From NCBI GenBank assembly GCA_964531695.1, contig CAZHEH010000003.1, forward strand, positions 62,001 through 126,000: a DNA stretch of 64,000 nucleotides. The letters run 5' to 3'. The notes under the pieces were generated by a model. It ran no database searches, was not told where the DNA came from, and saw nothing but the letters and a program-made list of their open reading frames with translations. The stretch's first letter is position 1. Each line of letters begins with the position of its first letter. This document shows, piece by piece, positions 35,886-44,376 of this stretch. The DNA comes from JAGXKT01 sp964531695. Lineage in GTDB: Bacteria; Planctomycetota; Phycisphaerae; SM23-33. The position numbers and the translations under genes were made by a program.

Positions 35886-35903
35886 GGCCGGGCAGGGGGC
35901 GCG

Positions 35904-36419
35904 ATGGCCCACCGGAACATCCACTACGAGGCGTCCTTCGAGAGCTACCTGCGGGCCAAGGGCTGGCCCTATGTGGCGGTGGACGAGACGAAGAAGGCCG
36001 TCTTCGCGGATGTGGCAATCAAAAGCTTCGACTTCCTCGTCTACAGCGCAACCGGGCCGAATCTGCTGGTCGATGTCAAGGGCCGGAAGTTCCCGGACAC
36101 CTCGCGGACTCGGCACGGCGGCCGGGCGTGGGAAAACTGGATCACGCGGGACGACGCGGACGGCCTGCGCCAATGGGAACGGGTGTTCGGCCGGGGCTTC
36201 CACGCCGTGTTGGTGTTCGCCTACTGGCTCCAGGGCCCGCCGCAGTCGGCGCCGTTCGACGACGTTCACGTGTTCCGCGGTCGGAGCTACGCATACGTGG
36301 CTGTGCCGCTCGCGGAGTACCTGCATGCCTCGCGCCCGCGGAGCGCGCGGTGGGGGACGCTCACGGTGCCGTCGGCCGTGTTTGCCCGGCAGGCCCGCGA
36401 TGTGGCCGAGTACCTGTGA
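35904..36419 (+). CDS. HYExAFE-family protein, possible PD-(D/E)xK nuclease fold
   Basis: This 171-residue protein opens with NIHYEASFESYLR, a variant of the H-Y-E-x-A-F-E motif that names a family I know only from planctomycetes. A later segment, NLLVDVKGRKFP, has the hydrophobic-D-x-K form of the PD-(D/E)xK nuclease core, with an upstream acidic residue in FADVAIKSFDFLV. WENWITRDDADGLRQWERVF and VFAYWLQG follow. There is no signal peptide. A nuclease role is inference from the DxK core, and the true function is unknown. It is 18 bases after hisS and probably co-transcribed. It is one of the strongest phylum markers in the window. Confidence 0.8.
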   Translation: MAHRNIHYEASFESYLRAKGWPYVAVDETKKAVFADVAIKSFDFLVYSATGPNLLVDVKGRKFPDTSRTRHGGRAWENWITRDDADGLRQWERVFGRGFHAVLVFAYWLQGPPQSAPFDDVHVFRGRSYAYVAVPLAEYLHASRPRSARWGTLTVPSAVFARQARDVAEYL

Positions 36420-36484
36420 CTTACCGCCGGGGCCAACGGCAGGGCGGTCATGCCAATAACTGCGTTCGGTTGGAATCTGCGACA

Positions 36485-36512
36485 TTGCGGCCGTCGGGCG
36501 GGTTTGTATAAT
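36485..36512 (+). promoter_or_regulatory. Predicted promoter of the small exported-protein operon
   Basis: TTGCGG at 36485-36490 and TATAAT at 36507-36512 are 16 bases apart. The ATG at 36523 is ten bases after the -10, so the transcript would have almost no leader. Confidence 0.55.
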
Positions 36513-36522
36513 CAGGTCCATC

Positions 36523-36732
36523 ATGCGAGCCAAACGCCTTCTTATCGCCGTCGCCCTGCTGGGCTTGCTCCTCACGGCTGCACCCAGGCAGGCCCATGCG
36601 GCCAGACGGGGCCGAGAGGAGATCGAACTCGATCCACCCTCGCCGGCCCTGCCAATCGTGTATTCCATCGTCGGCCTGGTGGGAATTGCCGCTGTTGCAT
36701 TCAAGCCGTCGAAGCGGTCACAAGAGGCCTAG
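36523..36732 (+). CDS. Small exported or membrane protein
   Basis: This 69-residue protein has a clear Sec signal (RLLIAVALLGLLLTAAPRQAHA, cleavage after about residue 26), a short acidic stretch and a second hydrophobic helix at about residues 44-60 (LPIVYSIVGLVGIAAVAF) with a positive end. No family is recognised. It is the first of three small genes in one direction, with 15- and 13-base gaps, and has no Shine-Dalgarno but a TATAAT just upstream. Confidence 0.65.
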   Translation: MRAKRLLIAVALLGLLLTAAPRQAHAARRGREEIELDPPSPALPIVYSIVGLVGIAAVAFKPSKRSQEA

Positions 36733-36747
36733 CTTAGGAGAACTGAC

Positions 36748-37029
36748 ATGAAACGAGCAGCTATCATCGGCCTGCTGGGGCTCAACATCGCCCTGGTCGT
36801 GGCTCTCTTCCTGGGGGCGGCCGTGCCCCCCGCCAGAGCCCAGGGAACCGGGCCCAATCCCGACTATCTCGCCGTCGCCGGATCGCTCTCCGAAGACACG
36901 GAGGTGGTTTACATCGTGGATCAGGGCAAGCACCGTATGATCGCGGTCCGGTATGATCTTCGCGACGAGCAACTCGTCGGATACCGCCAGCCGCGTTCGC
37001 TCCGCAGGGATTTCCAGGACGAGGACTGA
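36748..37029 (+). CDS. Small secreted protein A of a tandem pair
   Basis: This 93-residue protein has a signal peptide (MKRAAIIGLLGLNIALVVAL, ending near ARA at about residue 31) and a 60-residue mature part: PDYLAVAGSLSEDTEVVYIV, then DQGKHRMIAVRYDLRDEQL. The mature part matches the downstream protein in layout: D-Y-L, a Val/Tyr strand with I-x-D, and an Arg-rich Y-strand. The segment resembles one blade of a beta-propeller or quinoprotein repeat. AGGAG precedes the ATG. Function unknown. Confidence 0.7.
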   Translation: MKRAAIIGLLGLNIALVVALFLGAAVPPARAQGTGPNPDYLAVAGSLSEDTEVVYIVDQGKHRMIAVRYDLRDEQLVGYRQPRSLRRDFQDED

Positions 37030-37042
37030 CCCGGAGGCCATC

Positions 37043-37330
37043 ATGAGAGACACACGAAATATCACCATCGCCGTGCTTCTGTGCAGCGCCGCCGTCCTCG
37101 CCGGGCTTGTGACGATCTCCCTGACGGCCGACCAGGCCCGTGCGGACGCCCCGAGCAAAGGCCGGGACTACCTGCTGCTCACCGCTCACGCCACCGCGGA
37201 GGTCGAGATGCTCTACGCGATCGACCGCGGCAACCGCCGACTGAACGTGTACCGCATTGACTCCCGCCGACGGACGCTTGAGCTGGTCGACACGATGGAC
37301 CTTGAGCGGGCCTTCACAGCGGGCGACTGA
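37043..37330 (+). CDS. Small secreted protein B of a tandem pair
   Basis: This 95-residue protein starts at ATG 37043, with CGGAGG five bases upstream; the longer frame from 36953 lies inside the previous gene. A signal peptide ends near ARA at about residue 34. The mature part (RDYLLLTAHATAEVEMLYAI, then DRGNRRLNVYRIDSRRRTLE) is paralogous to the preceding protein: DYL, E-x-L/V-Y-x-I-D-x-G, R, Y-x-D/I. The genes probably arose by duplication. Function unknown. Confidence 0.7.
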   Translation: MRDTRNITIAVLLCSAAVLAGLVTISLTADQARADAPSKGRDYLLLTAHATAEVEMLYAIDRGNRRLNVYRIDSRRRTLELVDTMDLERAFTAGD

Positions 37331-37336
37331 ATCGAA

Positions 37337-37381
37337 CGGCCGCATCCGTCGGGAAACCATTCGATCCGTCCCGTGCGGCCG
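37337..37381 (+). terminator. Imperfect hairpin after small exported-protein operon
   Basis: CGGCCGCA (37337-37344) and TGCGGCCG (37374-37381) are perfect complements enclosing a second, shorter pairing of CGGGA with TCCCG. It starts seven bases after the last stop. No T-run follows, so its role as terminator is only probable. Confidence 0.45.
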
Positions 37382-37762
37382 CGTGGCCGTAGAGCCGTAG
37401 AGAGGATTCTCTGCCCGCATCGCCGCGGTGCGGCTTGGAACGGAGCGGGCCACGTTGGAGCAGTCGGCCCACATCGCATGCATGCCGAGGGGATGAAACC
37501 GCCGCCAACCGGCCGTGCGGCCGGTCTTGCGCCATATTTTTCGGCCGGCTCGGAATGCCACATAAGATATATTATCGGACTGTTCAGATGACTTCGATCC
37601 CCCTGGGGGCAGGCCGGGATTGGCGTAGGTGCCTATGTCGGCAGGAGATCCGGCCGCCGGCATACGAGCAAGCGAGAAATCGGGGCGGCGCTGGCTGTTG
37701 GCGAGGGCTTTTCGGGCGGCGGAACACCCAAGGCCCGTGGTGGTTTTTCCTCCCTGAGGGGG

Positions 37763-37790
37763 TTGGCGCATGCTCACGGGAGTGTATAAT
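37763..37790 (+). promoter_or_regulatory. Predicted promoter of the PEP-CTERM protein gene
   Basis: TTGGCG at 37763-37768 and TATAAT at 37785-37790 are spaced by 16 bases, followed by an AT-rich initiation zone (TTATCAG). Confidence 0.55.
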
Positions 37791-38016
37791 TTATCAGTGA
37801 GGAGTGGCGCGCGGGAGAATGCGTATCGGCTCGGTACGCGCCCGGATGTGCTTTCGCTCGGTTGGCTGTTGCTCAGGTTCGGCAGGAGGTGGAGGAGATT
37901 GGCTCAGCCCCCCTGCCCGGCCTTGGGCCCATCGGCGTTGCGAATGCGGATGGGCGAGGACAGCGGCCGAATTGGCTCGGAGCTCCGCTCGGAGTCGGAG
38001 GAAGGAGACGGAACAA

Positions 38017-39516
38017 ATGGACCGGAAGGGATTGCTCCATGCGGCCGTGGCGGTCGCGTGCATCGGCTCGATTGGCGGCTTGGCTCTCGGAGACCTTGTG
38101 GAACCGAGTCCGGAACCGGCGTATCGAGGGCTCAGAGATGATCACGTCAAGACGTGGCACATCTTCAACGACAGTTCCACGCTTGAGACGGGCACGACGG
38201 ACGGCGTGCTGATGCCGGGCGACCGGCAGGTCGCGGAGTTCAAGAACTGGTGGACGCCGGTGTCGGCCCACACGCAGCACACCTACGACCGGAGCAGCTA
38301 CGGCGGCCTGTATGGCGATCCGACGGAGGAGGTGGACATCCCGTCGGCCCCCTACAACTACGCCGATTCGCAGAGCGCCGAGCCGAACTACTGGCTCGAC
38401 CAAGACATGGTCGACGGTGCGTTGCACTTCTTCATGACCTACAGCCAGTACGACAACAACGATTGGGCGAGCTTTCAGGCGTCGCCGGATCCGACGCTCA
38501 ATCAGTTGATCACCGAGCGGAACATGGAGCGGAACGGCTACGCGCTCGGCTGGGCCAACGGGAACATCGACAAGGACAACATCGATCCGAATACGGTGTT
38601 CGACGGCGAGAAGAGCATCCTCGTGCACTACGGCAAGGGCCTCGACAACGACGGGGTCTCCGAGATCGACGGCTTTGGGACGAGCCGGTCCAACCCGAAC
38701 GTCTCGCTGTCCAACGACATCGACCACCAGGCCCAAGAGTTCGGCACCGGAGGTCAGTGGCACCCGCCGGTGTTCAACGACGACCCGGGCGTGATGGAGT
38801 ACGACGGATTGCTGTCCGCCAACGCGAACTACCTGGCCACCCGCAACGACGGCGACGGCGGAACCGCCAATGACGGCGATGCGGACGGTGATGGCGACGT
38901 GGACGCGGACGATTTCGCCGCGATTGTGGCCTCGATGGAGGTCCGCGAGCGAGACCCGAACGCCCTGGCGGGCGTGCTGGCATGGCTGGCGGATCGCCCG
39001 GACGAGATCGCCGCGGACAGCCGGCTCGACCAGCCCGACGGCAGCGCCTACGAATACCAGGACGCCTTCTCCGACATCTGGAGCACCTATCAGGGCAGCA
39101 ATGATGGCGGCGTCATCGCCGGTCTCGCCGGCGAGGAGGCGTACGACCCGGAGGACCCGCACGGTACGTACCACCAGCAGCAGGTGATCCGGATCGACTT
39201 CTCCTCCGAGACGCTCGAAGACTACGACTCGCTGGTGTTCTACGACTTCGGCGATTCGGCGCCGGGCGTCGAGGGAACGGACCAGGTCGACCCCGAGGCA
39301 ATCGTCTTCGGCGTGGATCTCAACCGGAGCGTTGCCGACGGGCAGATCTACTTCGACCCGGTCGGCGATGGCAATCCGGACGACTTCGTCTGGTTCCCGG
39401 AGAACCGACTGTACATCGCTCAGGTCCACATCCCGGAACCCATCACGGCCGTGATGTTCGGGTTGGGCGGGGTGTTCCTGATCGGCCGAAATCGTCGCAA
39501 GTCGCAGAAGTCGTAG
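38017..39516 (+). CDS. Secreted PEP-CTERM protein with dockerin-like calcium loop
   Basis: This 499-residue protein starts at ATG 38017 behind GGAAGGAG; the upstream in-frame codons from 37804 are leader. It has a signal peptide (LLHAAVAVACIGSIGGLALG), a large Asp/Asn/Tyr-rich extracellular body, a dockerin-like loop near residue 288 (DGDADGDGDVDADDFAAIV), and the C-terminal sorting tail PEPITAVMFGLGGVFLIGRN followed by basic residues. PEP-CTERM proteins are cut and attached by an exosortase, which is not in the window. The protein is much more acidic than its neighbours, as expected for an exported protein. The body family is unrecognised. A strong terminator follows. Confidence 0.88.
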   Translation: MDRKGLLHAAVAVACIGSIGGLALGDLVEPSPEPAYRGLRDDHVKTWHIFNDSSTLETGTTDGVLMPGDRQVAEFKNWWTPVSAHTQHTYDRSSYGGLYGDPTEEVDIPSAPYNYADSQSAEPNYWLDQDMVDGALHFFMTYSQYDNNDWASFQASPDPTLNQLITERNMERNGYALGWANGNIDKDNIDPNTVFDGEKSILVHYGKGLDNDGVSEIDGFGTSRSNPNVSLSNDIDHQAQEFGTGGQWHPPVFNDDPGVMEYDGLLSANANYLATRNDGDGGTANDGDADGDGDVDADDFAAIVASMEVRERDPNALAGVLAWLADRPDEIAADSRLDQPDGSAYEYQDAFSDIWSTYQGSNDGGVIAGLAGEEAYDPEDPHGTYHQQQVIRIDFSSETLEDYDSLVFYDFGDSAPGVEGTDQVDPEAIVFGVDLNRSVADGQIYFDPVGDGNPDDFVWFPENRLYIAQVHIPEPITAVMFGLGGVFLIGRNRRKSQKS

Positions 39517-39545
39517 GCGTTGGCAGTCGCTTCGGAAAGACGAAT

Positions 39546-39578
39546 CGAGGCCCGCGGATCGGTGACCCGCGGGCCTCG
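39546..39578 (+). terminator. 12-bp hairpin between PEP-CTERM gene and rhaB-like gene
   Basis: CGAGGCCCGCGG (39546-39557), a nine-base loop, and CCGCGGGCCTCG (39567-39578) form a perfect 12-base-pair stem followed by TCTTGC. It lies between two convergent genes and could stop transcripts from both sides. Confidence 0.7.
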
Positions 39579-39597
39579 TCTTGCATGGGCGGCGGGG

Positions 39598-41067
39598 TTA
39601 CGCGCCTTGCAGGCGCGTGTAGCGATTCCGCTTGTCGGCCCATGGCTCGGCGTCCCTGGGCGGATAGGTGGCCATTTCCGATGACTCGCGCATGACCTGC
39701 CGGATTTCCTGCCGGCTGGACAGGGCGCCCACCGCCAGGGCCTGGCCCAGCCCGTTGCCGAGGGCCGTGCATTGGTCCGCCCCGGCATGCACGGGAACGC
39801 CGCATGCGTCGGCCGTGAGCTGGCATAGAAGGCGGTTCTTGATCCCCCCGCCGACCAGATATACCGCCTCCGCCCGCCGACCGGTCAGTTCCGCCAGAGC
39901 GTCCAGCCGGTAGTTGTACTCCAGCGCCAAGCTCTCCAGCACGCCGCGGATCAGCTCCGCCCGCCCCGCCGGGGGCTGCTGGCCGCTCCTCTGGATCAAC
40001 GCCAGCAGCGCCGCCTCCATGTCGCTGGGCGCGAGCAGGGATTCATCGGCCACGTCGACCAGCGGCGCCGCCTGCGCCTCGGCCGCCTCCGCAGCCATCC
40101 GCTCATAGTCCCAGGGGTCGCCGGAGCTGTCCCACTTCCGGCGCAGCTCCTGGATGAGCCAGAGCCCGGAGATGTTCCGCGCGAGGTACCAGCCGCCGAT
40201 CGTGTACTCGTTCGTGAAGCCCATCTCGACGCAGCGATCGGTCGTGATCGGCGTTTCGGTGAGCGTCCCCAGGATGCTCCACGTGCCGCTGGAGAGGAAA
40301 GCCCAGTTGTCGCCCTCGCCCGGCACGGCAGCCACGGCCGCCGACGTGTCGTGCCCGCACGTGGCGATGACGGGGACCTCGCCGAGGCCCGTCAACTGCT
40401 GCACCTCCGGGCTCAGCGGGCCGAGCACCGTGCATGGCGGGACGAGCTCGGCGAACATGCGCCGGGGCAGTCCGAACCGCTCGATGATCGGCTCGGACCA
40501 GCGGCAGTCCGTGCCCATCAGGTTGGAGGTATTGGCGATGGACATCTCGGAACGCTTCTCGCCGCATAGCAGGTAATGGAACAGGTCCGGCATGTTCAGG
40601 AACGTCTCGGCCACGTCCAGCAGCGGCGAGCCGTCACGCTGGAGCGAGGCGAGCTGGAACAGCGATGCGATGGGCCAGGGTTCATATGCGGTCCGCTCGA
40701 AGATCTCCTCCCTTTGCATGATCGGGTCCGTGTACTCGTGGATGCCGTCGGTGCGATGGTCCCGGTAGTGCACGGGGTTGCTCAGCAGCTTGCCGTTGCG
40801 GTCCAGCAGGCCGTAGTTGACGCCCCACGTGTCCACGCTGATGCCCGCCGGCGTGATGCCGCGTTCTGCGCAGGCCCGGAGGCCCTCGATGATCTCGGCG
40901 AACAGGAAGGGCACGTCCCAGTACAGTGTGCCCGCCATCTGCACCGGGCGGTTGGGCCAGCGATGGATCTCCTCCATGCCCGCCCTGCCACCGGCGAGCG
41001 TGACGAGAATCGCCCGCCCGCTTTCGGCCCCGAGGTCCAGTGCGAGAAACCTGCGATCATCTGCCAT
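39598..41067 (-). CDS. rhaB: Rhamnulokinase-like FGGY carbohydrate kinase
   Basis: This 489-residue kinase has the FGGY/actin-like ATPase fold: FLALDLGAESGRAIL, SVDTWGVNYGLLD, the substrate and ATP region ATCGHDTSAAVAAVPGEGDN, FLSSGTWSILGT and YLVGGGIKNRLLCQ. These segments match RhaB, which phosphorylates L-rhamnulose, better than xylulo- or glycerol kinases. The start overlaps the rluB stop by 11 bases. Other rhamnose genes (rhaA, rhaD) are not in the window, so the exact sugar is likely but unproven. Confidence 0.87.
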   Translation of the reverse strand: MADDRRFLALDLGAESGRAILVTLAGGRAGMEEIHRWPNRPVQMAGTLYWDVPFLFAEIIEGLRACAERGITPAGISVDTWGVNYGLLDRNGKLLSNPVHYRDHRTDGIHEYTDPIMQREEIFERTAYEPWPIASLFQLASLQRDGSPLLDVAETFLNMPDLFHYLLCGEKRSEMSIANTSNLMGTDCRWSEPIIERFGLPRRMFAELVPPCTVLGPLSPEVQQLTGLGEVPVIATCGHDTSAAVAAVPGEGDNWAFLSSGTWSILGTLTETPITTDRCVEMGFTNEYTIGGWYLARNISGLWLIQELRRKWDSSGDPWDYERMAAEAAEAQAAPLVDVADESLLAPSDMEAALLALIQRSGQQPPAGRAELIRGVLESLALEYNYRLDALAELTGRRAEAVYLVGGGIKNRLLCQLTADACGVPVHAGADQCTALGNGLGQALAVGALSSRQEIRQVMRESSEMATYPPRDAEPWADKRNRYTRLQGA

Positions 41068-41833
41068 GCCTTCGCTCCCGGCGGGCCCTGCCGCCCTTCT
41101 GCTGTGTCTCCCGCCCCGCTTGCTTGAGCTTCGCGACTTCCCCCGGCGTTAGAACACGGAAGCTGCCGATCTTCAAGCCCCGGTCCGTGATCGGGCCGAT
41201 CGCGGTTCGCTTGAGCCGGCGCACCTTGTGCCCGAGCCGGGCGAGCATCCGGCGGATCTCCCGGTTTCGGCCCTCCCACAGCTTGAGTTGGAGCATGGTT
41301 GCCTTGTCGCTTCGCTTAAGGACCGTCACGCCCGCCCCGGCCGTGCGCGCCCCGGCGAGGTGCACGCCCTTCTTAAGCCGCTCGATCGCGCCACCGGTGA
41401 CGCGCCCGTCTGCCTGGGCGACGTATGTCTTAACCACACCGTGGCTCGGGTGAGTTACGTGCTCGGTCAGCTCGCCGTCGTTGGTCAGGATGATCAGCCC
41501 GGTCGTCTCCGCGTCCAGGCGCCCGACGCAATAGACCCGCTTGCCAATCTTCGGCACGAGATCGACGGCTCGCGGACGGCCGTCCGGATCCCGCTGGGTA
41601 CAGACCACGCCGCGCGGTTTGTTCAGCAGGAAGTACGCGTGCTTCTCCGGGCGTGCGTTGACCGGTCGCCCGTCCACCGCGACCCGGTCCCGCTCGGGCT
41701 CGACGAAGCACGGGAGCTCGGACACGGTCCGGCCATTCACGCTCACGCGCCCGTCGAGGATCATCTCCTCGACCGCCCGGCGCGACGCCACGCCGGCCCG
41801 CGCAAGAAGTTTGTGGATGCGTACCTTTGCCAT
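41057..41833 (-). CDS. rluB: 23S rRNA/tRNA pseudouridine synthase, RluB family
   Basis: This 258-residue protein has an N-terminal S4 RNA-binding domain (RIHKLLARAGVASRRAVEEM) and a pseudouridine synthase domain with the catalytic Asp in VGRLDAETTGLIILTNDGEL and the later EGRNREIRRMLARLGHKVRR. The layout fits RluB/RsuA enzymes that modify rRNA. A basic Lys/Arg tail follows. It lies between manA (23 bases) and the kinase gene (overlap), an operon with no evident functional theme. Confidence 0.93.
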   Translation of the reverse strand: MAKVRIHKLLARAGVASRRAVEEMILDGRVSVNGRTVSELPCFVEPERDRVAVDGRPVNARPEKHAYFLLNKPRGVVCTQRDPDGRPRAVDLVPKIGKRVYCVGRLDAETTGLIILTNDGELTEHVTHPSHGVVKTYVAQADGRVTGGAIERLKKGVHLAGARTAGAGVTVLKRSDKATMLQLKLWEGRNREIRRMLARLGHKVRRLKRTAIGPITDRGLKIGSFRVLTPGEVAKLKQAGRETQQKGGRARRERRHGR

Positions 41834-41856
41834 GAGCGATGGGTTGTCAGCCGGCG

Positions 41857-42813
41857 CTAACCCGCCGGAAGCGTAATCTCAAGAAAGACGCAGCGAGCGT
41901 GGGCGACCACGGAGGCGGAGTCGAGGGCGGCGGGCACGAGCAGCGTCTCGCCTCGCACGCCCGTGACGTCCACGTCCGCCCCGCCGGTGCATTCGATGCG
42001 AGCCGGCGCGTCGCCCGACAGGAACATCAGCGCCACACACCGCCCGGCGGGCAACTCGTGCCGCTCTCCCGACCTCAGCTCGCGGCGCGAAACGGTGAAG
42101 AACTCGGTCACAAGAAGCGTCTCGCCCTCGGCGCCGGGCGGAGCGTCCGAGGCCGGCTCGAAGTGGATGCACTCCATCGAACGGTCCACGTGGATTTCCC
42201 GGCCGCGGCCCCAGTCCGTCACGCGGTAGGTCGTGTCCGAGGGCGTCTGCACCTCCGCCACGACGACGCCCGCGCAGAGCGCGTGAACCGTCCCGGCCGG
42301 GAGATAGTGGAACTCCCCCGCCGACACGTCGTACCGCCGCACGAGCCGCTCGACCCCGTTCTGCTTGATCGCCTCGCGGAACTGTGCCGGCGTGACATCC
42401 GGCTCGACGCCCTTGTAGATGTAGCCGTCGCGGCTTTCCAGGACGTACCAGCATTCCGTCTTGAGTGCGGCATCGCCGCCGATCCGCTCGACTGCCTTCG
42501 CGTCAGGATGCACCTGGAGCGAAAGCTTGTCGTTGGCGTCGAGGTACTTCAGCAGCAGCGGGAAGCGGCCCTTCTCCGGCGAGGCCCCGCCCAGCAGCGC
42601 GTCACCGAGCGTCTCGGTCAGCTCCGTCAGCGTCCGGCCCCGCCCGGGGCCGTTCGACACGACGCTCGTGCCTTCGGCGAGGTCGGCCAGCTCCCAGCTT
42701 TCGCCAATCGACGCGTCACCGGACAGATCCCGCCCCAGCAGGCGGGCCAGGTTCCGGCCGCCCCAGATCTTCTCCTTGTAGATCGGGGTGAACTTATACG
42801 GGTACAGATCCAT
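41857..42813 (-). CDS. manA: Mannose-6-phosphate isomerase, class I
   Basis: This 318-residue cupin interconverts mannose 6-phosphate and fructose 6-phosphate using zinc. Visible features are FTPIYKEKIWGGRNLARLLG, SWELADL, the zinc ligands in LSLQVHPD and ALKTECWYVLE, and LPAGTVHALCAG. I choose ATG 42813 because GGAG lies six bases upstream, rather than ATG 42825, which has none. A minus-strand TAGAAT box lies at 42849-42844. The product feeds GDP-mannose or glycolysis. Confidence 0.93.
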   Translation of the reverse strand: MDLYPYKFTPIYKEKIWGGRNLARLLGRDLSGDASIGESWELADLAEGTSVVSNGPGRGRTLTELTETLGDALLGGASPEKGRFPLLLKYLDANDKLSLQVHPDAKAVERIGGDAALKTECWYVLESRDGYIYKGVEPDVTPAQFREAIKQNGVERLVRRYDVSAGEFHYLPAGTVHALCAGVVVAEVQTPSDTTYRVTDWGRGREIHVDRSMECIHFEPASDAPPGAEGETLLVTEFFTVSRRELRSGERHELPAGRCVALMFLSGDAPARIECTGGADVDVTGVRGETLLVPAALDSASVVAHARCVFLEITLPAG

Positions 42814-42933
42814 GCGCGGCTCCATTGTGCGGGAAGTGTGCGTATTCTATCGGCCCGACCGGCTCCGGGCCAGTTGGCGCAAGGTAACCTGCGCGGAGCG
42901 CTTGTGGGCCGGGGCATGGTACGGCGCGAGGGT

Positions 42934-44199
42934 CTACTCGCCGCCTGCGATGCAGTATAGCTTGCTCGGCGTGCGGACATAGAGCCGCCCGTCGGCGACG
43001 GCGATGGTCGAGTGGCAGCCCTTCTCGCCCATTGATGCCTCGCCCACTTGCTCGAGCGAGGCGTCGGCCCTGCAGACGGTGACATTGCCCCTCTGGTCGA
43101 TGCAGTAGACCTTGCCGTCCGCGACGGTCGGCGAGGCCCAGTAGGTCGCGCCGCCGATTCGGTTCGAGCCCAGCTTCTTGCCCGTCTTGGTGTCCCAGCA
43201 GGTGAGGATCTTCTGCCGTCCGTCAAGGACGTAGAGCTTACCGTTGTGGTAGGCCGACGTGGTCACATCCGGCTCGGCCTGGCCATCGGTGCTCCAGGCC
43301 TTCTTCGCGCCGGCGCCGCCGACTTTCAGTACGAACGAGGCGTTGCCCTGCGGTAGCCCGCAGCAGACATGGCCGTCCATTGGCGTCGGAGTCGTGACGA
43401 GCCGTCCGTTGCGGATCGATCCGTGATCGTAGCGCCAGATTTCCTTGCCCGTCTCGGGATTATGGAGCGTCACGGCCTCGCCGCCGGCGACCAGGATGCC
43501 CTTCACGCCGTTCACCTCGTAAGGGATCGGCGTCGTGTAGGCCTCCTGAGACTCGCCTGTGGCCTTGGTCGTCCGCGTGATCTTCCAGACGGTCTCGCCA
43601 TCATCCGGGTCGATCGCCAGAACGAATGAGCCCTTGTCGCCCTTGCGGTGCAGCACGGGCACGTAGAGCCGCCCGTCATGGAGCAACGGGCTGGCAGCGT
43701 AGTCCCAGAGGATCTTGAAGCCCCCGTAGTCCTTCGCGAGGTCGCGCTTCCAGGCAACCTCGCCGTCCCAGTTGACCGCGGCCAGCAGCCCCGTGCCGAA
43801 CAGGAAGTACACCCGCTTGCTATCGGCGACGGGAGAGCAGGCGGCCGGGCTGTGGCGGCGGCCCCTCTTGCCCTTGCCCAGCTTGTGCTGCCACAGCACC
43901 TCGCCGTCCTCGACGCTGATGCACATGCCCACGCAGTCCCCCTTCTTGCCGTCGGACATGGAGGCGAGGAACACGCGGTCGCCGACGATGATTGGCGTGG
44001 CGGAGCCGATTCCCGGCAGGTCGACCGCCCAAGCGACATTCTCCGTCTTGGACCAGGACGCGGGCAGCCCGCGCTCCGGGCTCGACCCGTCGTAATTCGG
44101 ACCCCGCCAGTGGGGCCAGTCGGCGGCGATGACCGCTGCGAGGCCCAAGGCGGAAATGACGACCAATACGATCCCGTAGCGCAGCCGTGTGCCGCCCAT
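42934..44199 (-). CDS. Secreted PQQ-like beta-propeller protein
   Basis: This 421-residue protein has a signal peptide or anchor (YGIVLVVISALGLAAVIAAD) followed by DWPHWRGPNYDGSSPERGLP, the start typical of the planctomycete outer-membrane biogenesis BamB-like/PQQ-repeat proteins. Seven or so Trp/Gly-docking repeats follow (for example GEVLWQHKL, GEVAWKRDL, GKEIWRYD). No PQQ ligand set is obvious, so it is probably a binding propeller, not a dehydrogenase. AAGGAG precedes the ATG. The gene is 120 bases upstream of manA. Confidence 0.88.
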   Translation of the reverse strand: MGGTRLRYGIVLVVISALGLAAVIAADWPHWRGPNYDGSSPERGLPASWSKTENVAWAVDLPGIGSATPIIVGDRVFLASMSDGKKGDCVGMCISVEDGEVLWQHKLGKGKRGRRHSPAACSPVADSKRVYFLFGTGLLAAVNWDGEVAWKRDLAKDYGGFKILWDYAASPLLHDGRLYVPVLHRKGDKGSFVLAIDPDDGETVWKITRTTKATGESQEAYTTPIPYEVNGVKGILVAGGEAVTLHNPETGKEIWRYDHGSIRNGRLVTTPTPMDGHVCCGLPQGNASFVLKVGGAGAKKAWSTDGQAEPDVTTSAYHNGKLYVLDGRQKILTCWDTKTGKKLGSNRIGGATYWASPTVADGKVYCIDQRGNVTVCRADASLEQVGEASMGEKGCHSTIAVADGRLYVRTPSKLYCIAGGE

Positions 44200-44311
44200 C
44201 GTGTGGCTCCTTGCTCGTCCGTGGAGGCGGTATGCAGTGGTTACAACCTAATGAACCGCCTCCGCCCGCGGCAAGTGCCGATCGTTCCCGCCGGGTCGCG
44301 GTCGCCCCCGG

Positions 44312-44340
44312 TTGTGAGGCGCCGGCGGCGGCGATAGAAT
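44312..44340 (+). promoter_or_regulatory. Predicted promoter of MetG-type tRNA-binding gene
   Basis: TTGTGA at 44312-44317 and TAGAAT at 44335-44340 are 17 bases apart and lie 36 bases before the GTG start. Confidence 0.5.
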
Positions 44341-44376
44341 GCCTCGTCCTCGATCCGGACAGGAAAGGAACGAACC

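Larger units (their letters stand above)
37331..38016. other. Long non-coding leader region before PEP-CTERM gene
   Basis: No credible gene lies in these 686 bases. They contain the hairpin at 37337-37381, a perfect 8-base palindrome ACCGGCCG-TG-CGGCCGGT at 37508-37525, an AT-rich patch near 37535-37575 unlike its surroundings, and a good promoter at 37763-37790. The 226 bases from that promoter to the ATG would be an unusually long leader for this window and could be regulatory. Confidence 0.5.

Noticed and set aside
31188..36704. A minus-strand open frame of 1838 codons
   Set aside because: It lies opposite pgk, rpe, accD, hisS and other clear genes, is rich in His, Arg and Pro without domains, and is the usual antisense by-product of high GC content.
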